Assembly (NCBI GenBank): GCA_030544215.1
Contig: JARZZO010000016.1
Span: forward strand, 41,376,001 to 41,440,000
DNA from: Zantedeschia hybrid cultivar
Taxonomy: Eukaryota; Streptophyta; Magnoliopsida; Alismatales; Araceae
Length of the DNA stretch: 64,000 nt
Reading direction: 5' to 3'
Position numbers and translations under genes: made by a program. The notes under the pieces were generated by a model. The model did not search any database, had not been told where the DNA came from, and saw only the letters and a list, made by a program, of their open reading frames with translations. Shown in pieces: positions 44,051-53,780 of this stretch (within the stretch, counting starts at the first letter, position 1; every line of letters starts with the position of its first letter).

Positions 44051-46220
44051 CTACAGGAGATAATCAATTGATAATTAGCAGATATTCAGATTAACTAAAA
44101 CAAGATATGGTCTTTTATTATCTAGTTTTACTCCCACTAATTTTTGACGGATTGTATAACCTTCAGATATACAGAACGGAAGACGCCGACTGTCTCCTAG
44201 TGGGGATCAGAATCTCCAAGCATCACGGTATGACCTCGGGTAAACACGTAGTATCATACCGTTATCTCAGAGCAATCATCTCATGATAATTGCAACTCCT
44301 TGCAATATCCGATCATACTTCGGCTCCCAAGTTTAATGGTCCCGGGTAAACACAGTAGACCATTATCCCCGGTCTAAGCTTTACCATCAATACGTGACAG
44401 AGTAAAGTAGAAATATAGTTCCCAGGTAAACACGTGGATAACTATATCGTTCCTCTACTCTTATCCAAAGGCATCTAATGCCATAATCAACAGTCCTCTC
44501 AACAGACAATGGCAGACCTCGGGTAAACACATAGTATCTGTCATGACTGAATTAAGTTCCATTGATCATATTGATGGAGAGCCACGCGGTACATTCTCAA
44601 TGACTCGCGCTACGGCTTAGAATTTGTAACGAAGGTTTTACTTATTTAGTTTGGTCTCATCCTAGGTGATAGTATTAAATATATCGAATATATTATAAAT
44701 ACTAATAACCTAGCAAATATTAAGCACACGCATCACATACATGTCATTAGTGTGGTCATGGACGGCACTGCGGTTTGACTTGAGCCAGACAGTCAAACAC
44801 ATACACATACACAATATAACACCTTATATCATGAGTCTGCAAACCCATAGATTCAATGAACTCCTTCATTTTCATCTAGTCGGCAGTTGTGGATCATCCT
44901 CGCGCATCCGTCTCGATCAAATTACATTATAATTCTCAATTACATGATAATTTAAATGAGGAAGCCTTATGGCGATTACATCGAGGAGGAAGGTAGAAGT
45001 ACAATGGAATATGAGAGGGAGAGATTCGCAGACCTCTATTTATTAATACACAATAAACCACACAATCACATTCCATATCCACAATTAATGCTCGTCCATG
45101 ACCACCATATGTTCTATTAAACAAACCACACATGAATTGCGCATCAAATGGCTAAATAAAATTTTCGAAAATAATAATAATTTTGGTTTCAGAAAACCAG
45201 GACCCAATCAAAATATTGGACAATTTGGAATTTTTCGAAAAATTAGTATTTAGTTCATGCATGCTAATTTAAATCCAATTTAAACAAGCAAATAAATGCA
45301 CATCAATAAATGCACAAAATCTAAAAATAATGGCTTTAGAAATATTCCATGCTCAATTTGAATAATTCAAATAATTATGGGGGTATTTAACAATTAAATG
45401 TTACAATTAATCTAACAGCTTAGATTAATAGTTAGTATTAACAACATTTGTTAATATGATAATTAAAAACACATATTTTATTATTAGGGCCCAAAAATTA
45501 AAATTTTAATGTCAAAATCAAATTTTAACAATAAAATAAAATCAAATTAATTTTAATAGGGCCTTTAATAATAAAAAGACATTAAATAGAAATTGGGAAA
45601 GGGGGTTCAGCCTGGCTCGAGCCAGGGCCCAACATGGGCTCGGACCCAGGCCTGGTCCGGGCCCTGCTGGGCCCTGGCTCGGGCCAGGGTCCAGCTGGGC
45701 TGGACCCTATCGGCGGCTAGGGGAAACCCTAGCCGTACGACAGGCCCGCCCGAGGGCTCTCTGTAATGCAGGGAGCCCTACAGCGGCTGCCCCTTCCGGC
45801 GCCGGCACCGGCGCCGTCCGGCAGCCGGAGCAAGCCCGTGAAGGGCTCCGGCGGCCCTCCTTTAGGATTTCAAAACTCCTCCCTTCGATCCCTCTTTTCA
45901 CACCGGTTTCAAAAACGCAAGAGGAAGAAGAAGGAAGGCCATGGCCAGCAGTTCTGGCTCTCCATGCTGCCAGCATCGTTCACAACGATCAAACTCCCAA
46001 AAGATCCATCTCATGGATCCGATTCTATCAAAAATACCCCGTTCTTCGTCCAACGAAGAACACAACGAAAAACCCCAAAAAATAATATTTTCTTCAAATT
46101 TAAATCGCGATCTTATCGCAGCGAACATCTAATGAATTTAAATCTTTCAAGAAAATAAATTAAGCATGGAATAAATTGAAAAACCACAATTTTTAGAGAC
46201 CAAAACGGTGAAAACACAGT
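44051..46220 (-). other. Copia 5' leader
   Basis: A long non-coding leader between primer site and gag. It holds four hairpins with a common loop (44226-44544), AT-rich sequence (44650-45570), and a GC-rich palindrome-dense segment (45600-45900). Frames such as 45766-46158 are not supported as genes. Confidence 0.7.
44226..44544 (-). ncRNA. Four covarying hairpins in the copia leader RNA
   Basis: Stems at 44226-44233/44254-44261 (CGGTATGA/TCATACCG), 44334-44341/44358-44365 (TAATGGTC/GACCATTA), 44413-44420/44440-44447 (ATATAGTT/AACTATAT) and 44509-44516/44537-44544 (ATGGCAGA/TCTGTCAT, one G-T wobble). All enclose a 16-20 nt loop with GGTAAACAC (GTGTTTACC in the - transcript). Stems differ from each other yet each is self-complementary, which supports RNA structure. 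The position in the leader suggests RNA packaging or dimerisation; that is inference. Confidence 0.65.
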
Positions 46221-46240
46221 GGAACCTGGCTCTGATACCA
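46221..46240 (-). other. Primer binding site (initiator tRNA-Met type)
   Basis: On -, TGGTATCAGAGCC follows the LTR end after one base. This matches the 3' end of plant initiator tRNA-Met, the usual copia primer. Confidence 0.9.
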
Positions 46241-46241
46241 C

Positions 46242-47793
46242 TGTTGGGATCGTTGTGTCGGGATCCGATCCTAAAACGCAGCGGAATAAAATTTTCGGGA
46301 CCGGATCTATCCCATTTCGGTCGTTAAAATAAAACCGGTGTAAATCGAATTTACCTTGCGCATATTCGAATCCGCGTCCGTTTTCCGGTTCCGTCGGAGC
46401 GATGCCGCAAGTCGCGCAGATGCCCGACCTCTAGCGGTATCCACGCGGTTCTCCTCGCGATGGATTGTCCTCGCTTCCTCGCTCGCTGCGGCGTTCGAAG
46501 ATCCCGTCTGACTGCGTGTAATCCGCCGCGACATGTGGATTCGAAATCCCGGTCGAACGGAAGGTGGAGCAATTGGGAACCGCACGCCCAGAAGAGAGAG
46601 AAAGTGGGGAAGAACGAATGACGGCAAGGTCAGGGTTGTTGGCCCCGGACGTAGAATCCGTTCTTTTATAAGAAGTCAGTTTGCGGTTTTTCATAAAAAC
46701 CCAAACTTATCCGAAATCCTGTCGAATTATCCATCGACTTGAAAACCATTTGCGTGTGACCCTCTAGGCCCAAGTACTAGTCCAATTAATAGCCCATTAA
46801 GTCCAGTAACCCTTTACTGACCCACTGAATTAATTAATATCCTTATATTCAATTAATTAGCCGAATTTAATGTCCCATATTAAATTCGGACGGACTGTCG
46901 ATCACGTTGGATGCCAAGCAACATCGCGTGATCCTGGATGGCACTGGGGTTATCGCAACCCTCTATTGGAACCTTTCTGTCATCGGTTAGTGCGCGGATA
47001 TAATCCTTCATCCGTGCAATGTTCCCGAATCGACCTAGGGCATGGTTTACTGTTAAACCCTATTTGGTCGATTTACTTGAATCAGATGCCGCTAATCTGA
47101 ATCCGATAACTCCTTATCGATTACAGAGTGCGCCCTGGCCAGGGACTTTAACCGCATCATTCCCGGAACATTCTCTCTCAAACTACCGAGAGCGAATGAT
47201 CCTATATTGAACACACAATTATCTTCGAGGGCATTTCCCTAAACCTGATCGCTTGACTTATTGATAACACATGGTTAGGGATTCGTTCGTCAAGGTCAAA
47301 GCTCAGAAACCTACCAACAAGATATCTTTGGAGTCTCAGGTCCAAGGATCATCCACGCAACCGTGACAAATGAATCGAGCTGGTTAACAGTGAGGTGATT
47401 ACCATCCAGTGATTCATAGTCGGATCAGTTCAGTGAACTCATTCACCAATGAGCACTGATAGGTTCAGCATAGTGTCTCCACACAAGTGACTTATGGGAT
47501 CAGTCACCCTCATCATATGAGCTGAAGTAACCTATACTAGTCTATCCGGATGTTCGATATCCTATCTCAAACATCCTATGACTAGGAACAATTAAGAACA
47601 TATGTTTATAAATCTTCGGTCCCGTAATTATGATCTCATCATAATCCGAAGACTATTGCACATGTTCATAGACTTCATCGTGATACGATAAACACTGATC
47701 GAATTAATTGCACACAATGAATTATTGCCATTTATTAATAATCTGAATAAGTACACAGTATCGGATTGGCTTTGAGACCATCTAATACTAACA
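46242..47793 (-). mobile_element. 5' LTR of the copia element
   Basis: 1552 bp, same ends as its partner. A TATAAAAG box on - at about 46680-46673 marks the probable promoter. It is followed on the right by the CCTCT target duplication. Confidence 0.9.
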
Positions 47794-47927
47794 CCTCTCG
47801 GCCTCGAATCCTCGGCCCCGTCTCCGCCCTCGTCTCGTCCCGGATCCCCGTCGGTCCTCTTCATCGATCCGATCCAATTTCGGGTTCCAGTCTCGGAATC
47901 CGACCGTGGTAAGCTTCGGTAACATCA
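47794..47927 (+). mobile_element. 5' LTR of element B, second part
   Basis: It resumes with CCTCTCGGCCTCG and ends GGTAACATCA, matching 60640-60769. The first five bases are the copia target duplication. Confidence 0.9.
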
Positions 47928-47929
47928 CG

Positions 47930-47944
47930 TGGCGCCGTCTGTGG
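47930..47944 (+). other. Primer binding site of element B
   Basis: TGGCGCCGTCTGTGG, two bases after the LTR end, is the same site as in element C (14490). Confidence 0.8.
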
Positions 47945-50648
47945 CACCATTCTGGAGCAAACTCCATTTTCACCAGAGCTTCTGGCCATTGAGGTACCTC
48001 CCAACTTTAAACTGCCAAAAGGTCCTCTCTATGATGGAATGACATATCCGGTCTGCCACTTCCAGAGGTTCAATACCTACCTCTCTGTCCGGGGGGTTTC
48101 CGAGGCAGTCCGCTGCCGTCTCTTCCCCCTCACTCTTGAAAAAATAGCCCAGACTTGGTTCGAGACGTTGGCCCCCAATTCCATCCACTCTCTAGTACAG
48201 TTAGGCCAACTATTCATCGACCAATTTTACAATGCCACTCGGTAGTGTAAAACCTCAGCTAGCCTACTGGCCATTCGGCAAGGACCTACCGAGACCTTCC
48301 AAGAATATTTTACCAAGTTTCGGGCCGAAGCCGCCCAAATTCCAAACCTGGGTAGTTCGATTGCAGTCTCGGCCGTAATCAGTGGGTGCATGGACAAAGG
48401 GTTTCTCAGCTCTATTAGGAAGCGTCATCCCTCCACTTTCCAGGACCTCGTGGCTCGCGCCCATAAGTATATCAACCGGGAAGCCCTGATGATGTCCAAA
48501 GGCAAGAATGTTGTCGAGACATCACCAGCGGCTACCCCTCCGGTTCGGTCTCGCCAAGCAGATCAAGAGCCGTCTCACAAGCGATACCGGAGGGAAGAAT
48601 GGGACCGAGAAAAGCGCCGGGATCCGCAGCAGCAGTACCTGCCGCTACCAGCTCCACCCTCTCATATGCTCATAGAGGTGAAAGGCATGCTTCGACAGCC
48701 GGAGCGCATCAAGACTGACCCTCGCCGAAGGGACCCCCGCAAATACTGTGTGTACCATCGGGAAATCGGCCATTCAACTGACGAATGCCGACACCTTCAG
48801 GAGGAGATTGACCATCTCATCAGAGAAGGCCGTCTGCCACAGTACCGGCAAGAGCAGCCTCAACAACAACAGAACCGGGACGTCCCTGAAGCAGTAAGGC
48901 AACGTCAACTCCCGGATAAAGAAGCCCCACCTCAGCCGAAGACCTCTTCAGCCCCGGCAGAAGCATCACACCAACGACCCAGTGTCGGGTCAATTATGAT
49001 GATATCCGGAGGACCGAGAGAGGGGCCAAGGCGTCGTCGGCTCCGCGATACAGTAGCGGCAGTTGACATCAAGCCGAAGCGGTCTCATCAAGAAGACATC
49101 GTCTTCGGCCAGGAGGATCTGACCGACATTCAGGTTCCTCACGACCACGCCTTAGTTGTAAATGCTGTAATAAAAGATTACGATGTTCATCGTATCTTTG
49201 TTGATAATGGAAGTGCCCCAAATGTACTTTTTTACGACTGTTTTGTAAAAATGGGTTTGAATGAGGTTGATATGAAGCCTCACCGGGGGCCTCTATTCGG
49301 CTTTAATGGTTCGCCTTGCCGAGTAGAAGGCATCGTCCGGCTCCCTGTAACCCTAGGTACGGCCCCTCAGCAATTAACCATCGAAACAGATTTTGCCGTC
49401 GTCAAGGTCGACTCAGCCTACAACCCCATCTTTGGCCGAAGGCTGATCGGCGGGATTGGAGCTGTACCCTCATCTTTTCATCAGAAGCTAAAGTTCCGTA
49501 CCAGCCATGGAATTGGCGAAGCCAAGGGAAATCAGGATGCAGCTTGGCAGTGTTACATGATCTCGGTCAAAGGGAAGGCCGCGGCCGAATCCCTTTCAAT
49601 CGAATCTTCGGCCGAAGCATCTCCAGGGGAGGAACTTACAACCGTTCCGGTTCCGGGAGGAGAAGGTCGGACGCTAATGATAGGCTCCGGCCTAGAGAAG
49701 ATTGAAGCCGAGAGACTTGCTGAGTTCCTGAAAGAGAACCTCGACGTCTTCGCCTGGTCTCCTGCGGACATGCCCGGGGTCGACTCGGAAGTAGCAGAAC
49801 ATCGGCTGCACGTCGACCCCAACCAGTCCCAGATCAAGAAGAAGCGGCGTACCTTCAATCAGGAAAGAAGAACGGCCATCCAAGCCGAAATGCAAAAGGG
49901 GTTGGACGCGGGACACCTCCGAGAAGTACACCATCCTGAATGGATCGCCAATGTAGTAATGGTGCCCAAAAAAGATGGCAAGTGGCGGATGTGTGTGGAT
50001 TTCACCAACCTCAATAAGGCATGTCCGATGGACAGCTTCCCGCTGCCTCGGATAGACCAGGTAGTGGACGCAACCTCCGGCCACGAGCTACTTAGCTTTC
50101 TCGACGCCTATTCAAGCTATCATCAGATCCGAATGCATCTGGAGGACGAGGACAAGACCAGCTTTACAACTGACCTCGGTTTATACTGTTATACTCGGAT
50201 GCCGTTCGGCCTGAAGAATGCAGGGGCAACCTATCAACGTCTCGTCAATAAGATATTTGCCCCGCAGCTCGGCCGCAATATGGAGGTCTACATCGACGAC
50301 ATGCTGGTGAAAAGCCCCGTCGCTGCAGACCATCTAACCGATTTGGCCGAGACTTTCTCTGCCTTGTGCAGGTATAAAATGAAGCTGAATTCAGCCAAGT
50401 GTGCCTTCGGCGTGGCCTCCGGGAAATTTCTCGGCTACATGGTCACCCGCCGAGGGGTGGAAGCCAATCCCGCAAAGGTGTCGGCTATTATCCAAATGCG
50501 CCCGCCGGCCAACATCCGAGAGGTCCAGAAGCTGAATGGAAGAATTGCCGCGTTAAGCCGCTTCATGTCAAAGGAAGCGGATTACTGTTTTCCTTTCTTC
50601 AAGCTGCTGAAAAAGACTAATAGCTTCTCCTGGACGGACGAGTGTTAG
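47945..50648 (+). pseudogene. Element B gag, protease and reverse transcriptase
   Basis: One frame runs from about 47963 to 50648 with a single TAG (48243). Gag capsid residues (FKLPKGPLYDGMTYP, TFQEYFTKFRAEAAQIPNL) begin almost at the primer site and no start codon is seen there, so the gag N-terminus is probably deleted. From 48390 there are 752 open codons: CVYHREIGHSTDEC (about residue 118), protease IFVDNGSAPNVLF (about 271; DNG, not DTG), then RT from about residue 480 with DFTNLNKACP, LSFLDAYSSYHQI, MPFGLKNAGATYQ and the catalytic VYIDDMLVK (about 633). The frame stops at 50646 with TAG where Gln (CAG) is usual. Apart from this and the gag defect the RT is well kept. Confidence 0.9.
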
Positions 50649-51113
50649 TCAGCCTTCGATCAGTTGAAAGCCTATCTCTCCAATGTTCCCGTCTTGTCCA
50701 GACCGGTCCACGGAGAGCAGCTGTTCCTTTATCTCGCAGCATCCGAAACAGCTGTCAGCGCCGTCCTCATTCGGGAACAAGACGGCGTTCAGAGGCCTGT
50801 TTACTATATAAGCCGAGCCCTCCAAGGAGCAGAGCTTCGGTATCCTGCTCTTGAGAGGCTGGCCTTAGCCCTCATCTCGTCCGCGAGGAGGCTCCGGCCC
50901 TACTTCCTCGCGCATTCAATAAAGGTCTTCACAGACCAACCTTTGAGGCAAGTTCTCTCTCGGCCAGAAGTATCTGGTAGGCTAGCAAAATGGGCAATCG
51001 AACTAGGAGAGTTCGACGTTTCTTATGGGTCACGGACGGCAATAAAAGCTCAAGCTCTAGCCGACTTCATCGCCGAGCTCACTCCCGAAGCATCTTCGGC
51101 CCCTCAATCGTAA
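50649..51113 (+). pseudogene. Element B RNase H (Ty3-type)
   Basis: Directly after the TAG the frame continues: FLYLAASETAVSAVLI, PVYYISRALQGAELRYP and KVFTDQPLRQVL. This is the RNase H-like domain that follows RT in Ty3/gypsy pol. It ends at a TAA (51111), after which the second RNase H starts. Confidence 0.85.
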
Positions 51114-52882
51114 ATCAAAACTGCATCTGAAGCCGAGGATACTTCGGTTCCCCCGTCTCCGACGGACGAATGGCGACTCTACGTTGATGGATCCGCGTGC
51201 TCTTCGGGTAGCGGCGCCGGATGGATCTTGGCGTCTCCAGAAGGGGCCATCACGGAGTATGCGCTGCGCTTCTCCTTCCCAGCTACCAACAATGCCGCAG
51301 AATACGAAGCTCTTATCTCAGGCCTTCGGGCCGCTAGAAAGCTTGGTGCGCAGAACATAAGGGCATTCAGCGATTCTCAACTGATCGCCAGTCAAGTCAC
51401 CGGGGAGTACGAGGCCCGGGACGCATTAATGATATCTTATCTCCAAGTAACCCGCAAGATCCTTGCTCAATTTAATTCTTATGAAATTGTGCGGATCCCT
51501 CGGGCCGAAAATGCTCGAGCCGATGCTCTTTCCTGGCTAGCATCAACTCAGGACGGGGGAGGAGGCCGAATGGTCTTGGTAGAAGAACTATCTAAACCAA
51601 GTCTCAACGAATCCAAGGTCATGCAAGTGAATGAATCCGAAGCAGAAACTTGGATGACTCCCCTAGTCGCTTTCCTCCTCCGAGAGGAGGTCCCGTCCGA
51701 TCCAAAGGAAGCAAGGCACGTCCGGCAGCGCTCTTCCCACTTCCTTATTCTGGAGGGAATACTATATAAGAAATCCTTCGGCCGGTCGCTCCTACGATGT
51801 CTCGACCCAGCTGAAGCTGATTATGCGCTACGGGAGGTACATGAAGGAATCTGCGGAGTACACGCAGGAGGTAGGGCCTTGACCCATAAACTCTTAAGGC
51901 AAGGATACTGGTGGCCAACGCTCCGAGAAGACGCGGCCGCTCTCGTCCGCTGCTGTGACCAGTGCCAGAGATTCAGTTCCCTCATTCACTAGTCGGCGAC
52001 CCTTTTGACTCCTCTATCAGATCCCCGGCCTTTCGCCCAGTGGGGGATTGATATCTTGGGACCCTTTCCAATGGCTTCCGGCCAGAGGAAATTCCTTATT
52101 GTGGCAGTGGACTACTTCACAAAATGGGTAGAAGCCGAACCTCTCGCGTCTATAACCGATAGCAATGCATGGAACTTCATGTGAAAATCCATCATTTGCC
52201 GATACGGCATCCCTCGAGCAATTATCTCAAACAATGGCAAATAATTTGACAGCCATCGGTTTAAAGACAACTGCGCTAGCTTCGGCATTCTCCATAAGTT
52301 CGCTTCGGTAACACACCCTCAGACGAATGGCCAAGTCGAGGTCACTAACCGAAGTCTGTTGCGAGGATTGAAGACTCGCCTCAGCAATGCCAAGGGCCGA
52401 TGGGTCGAAGAACTGCCGAGCGTTCTATGGGTTTATCGGACAACAAGCCGAACCCCTACCGGCGAGACCCCATTCCGAATGGCTTACGGGGTGGAAGCCA
52501 TTATTCCAATTGAAGTCAGCCTTCCATCGCCGAGGGTTCTTACTCATGATCCGAAGGCTAATGAGGAAGCCCTAAAAGATCACCTTGATCTTATAGAAGA
52601 AACAAGGGATCAAGCCCGCATTCGGCTAGCGACTTATCAACAGCGCATGGAGAGATACCACAACGCTCGAGTGAAGCCCCGAAGCTTTGAAGCAAGGAAC
52701 CTCGTGTTAAGGAACGCTCACGCATCCAAGCCAGCCGAAGCCGCAGGAAAGCTTTCTCCAAACTGGGAAGGACCTTATCGCGTAAGGGAAGTGATCCAAT
52801 GAGAGGCCTATCGACTAGAGACCCTTTCGGGCCAGCCTCTCCCTCGTACATGGAATGTAGAGCGCCTTCGGCACTATTTCAT
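51114..52882 (+). pseudogene. Element B second RNase H (archaeal type) and integrase
   Basis: 51170-51560 encodes a second RNase H with LYVDGSACSSGSGAG (Asp), NNAAEYEALISGL (Glu) and FSDSQLIASQV (Asp). Two RNase H domains in tandem are the hallmark of the Tat lineage. Integrase follows: HEGICGVHAGG and CCDQCQRF (zinc site, 51842-51972), WGIDILGPFP (first Asp), an altered second-Asp region (SNNGK, Asp to Asn, then a stop), and HPQTNGQVEVTN (Glu). PNWEGPYRVRE is near the end. In-frame stops at about 51990 (TAG), 52182 (TGA), 52240 (TAA) and 52801 (TGA) inactivate it. Confidence 0.85.
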
Positions 52883-52949
52883 GTAAGTCAGTTCCCCCGG
52901 AGTTTAGCCAGAAGTCATGAATATATTATTTTTTATCTGATGTTATGTC

Positions 52950-53640
52950 CGGCAATATTCTCTAAGTCCGTGTAAACCGTACCGGGAGTGGCTTCGGCCA
53001 TGCAAACCGTATCGGGAACGGCAATGTTCTCTAAGTCCGTGTAAACCGTACCGGGAGTGGCTTCGGCCATACAAACCGTATCGAAAGCGGCAATGTTCTC
53101 TAAGTCCGTGTAAACCGTACCGAGAGTGGCTTCGGCCATGCAAACCGTATCGGGAGCGGCAATTTCTCTAAGTCCGTGTAAACCGTACCGGGAGAGTGGC
53201 TTTGGCCATGCAAACCGTATCGGGAGCGGCAATGTTCTCTAAGTCCGTGTAACCGTACCGGGAGTGGCTTCGGCCATGCAAACCGTATCCGGAGTGGCAA
53301 TGTTCTCTAAGTCCGTGTAAACCATACCGGGACTGGCTTCGGCCATGCAAACCGTATCGGGAGTGGTAATGTTCTCTAAGTCCGTGTAAACCGTTCCGAG
53401 AGTGGCTTCGGCCATGCAAACCGTATCGGGAGCAGCAATGTTCTCTAAGTCCGTGTAAACCGTACCGGGAGTGGCTTCGGCCATACAAACCGTATCGGGA
53501 GCGGCAATGTTCTCTTAAGTCCATGTAAACCGTACCGGGAGTAGCTTCGGCCATACAAACCGTATCGGGAGCGGCAATATTCTAAGTTCGTACAATGCGT
53601 ATTGAGAACGACATGGCTTCGGCCAGATACAGAACCAAAC
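52950..53640. repeat. Tandem repeat of about 69 bp, roughly nine units
   Basis: Units read ..TTCTCTAAGTCCGTGTAAAC then CGTACCGGGAGTGGCTTCGG then CCATGCAAACCGTATCGGGA. They lie between the end of pol (+) and the end of the antisense gene (-). Tandem arrays in this part are known for Tat elements. Repetitive frames on - (52933-53554) are produced by the array and are not genes. Confidence 0.9.
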
Positions 53641-53780
53641 TCGGCTATCTACTCAGACGTACCATGAAGCAAGCATAAATAAAAATGCCTTCTATATATG
53701 GTCAAAAGTACAAAAGCAGGCCATACGCCTGGCCTCGGCATCTTAAAAAGCAAAAACAAAAATCGGGACAAGCCCCCGGA

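Larger units (their letters stand above)
39056..47793 (-). mobile_element. Complete copia element (8738 bp), integrase deleted
   Basis: Two 1552-bp LTRs (39056-40607 and 46242-47793) flank gag-pol on -. CCTCT at 39051-39055 recurs at 47794-47798, and the host LTR rejoins exactly as in the intact 3' LTR. A tRNA-Met-type primer site lies next to the right (5') LTR, and AAGTGGGAGAT purine sequence next to the left (3') LTR. The integrase core is missing and pol has several stops, so it cannot move by itself. Confidence 0.95.

Noticed and set aside
45766..46158. 130-codon frame on + in the copia leader
   Set aside because: It runs opposite to the element, starts in the GC-rich palindromic patch, has no recognisable domain and is not shown to be conserved.
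52933..53554. Overlapping repetitive open frames on - that look like a Gly/Tyr/His-rich repeat protein
   Set aside because: They are translations of the 69-bp tandem DNA repeat in several frames, with no start context, domain or conservation to support a protein.
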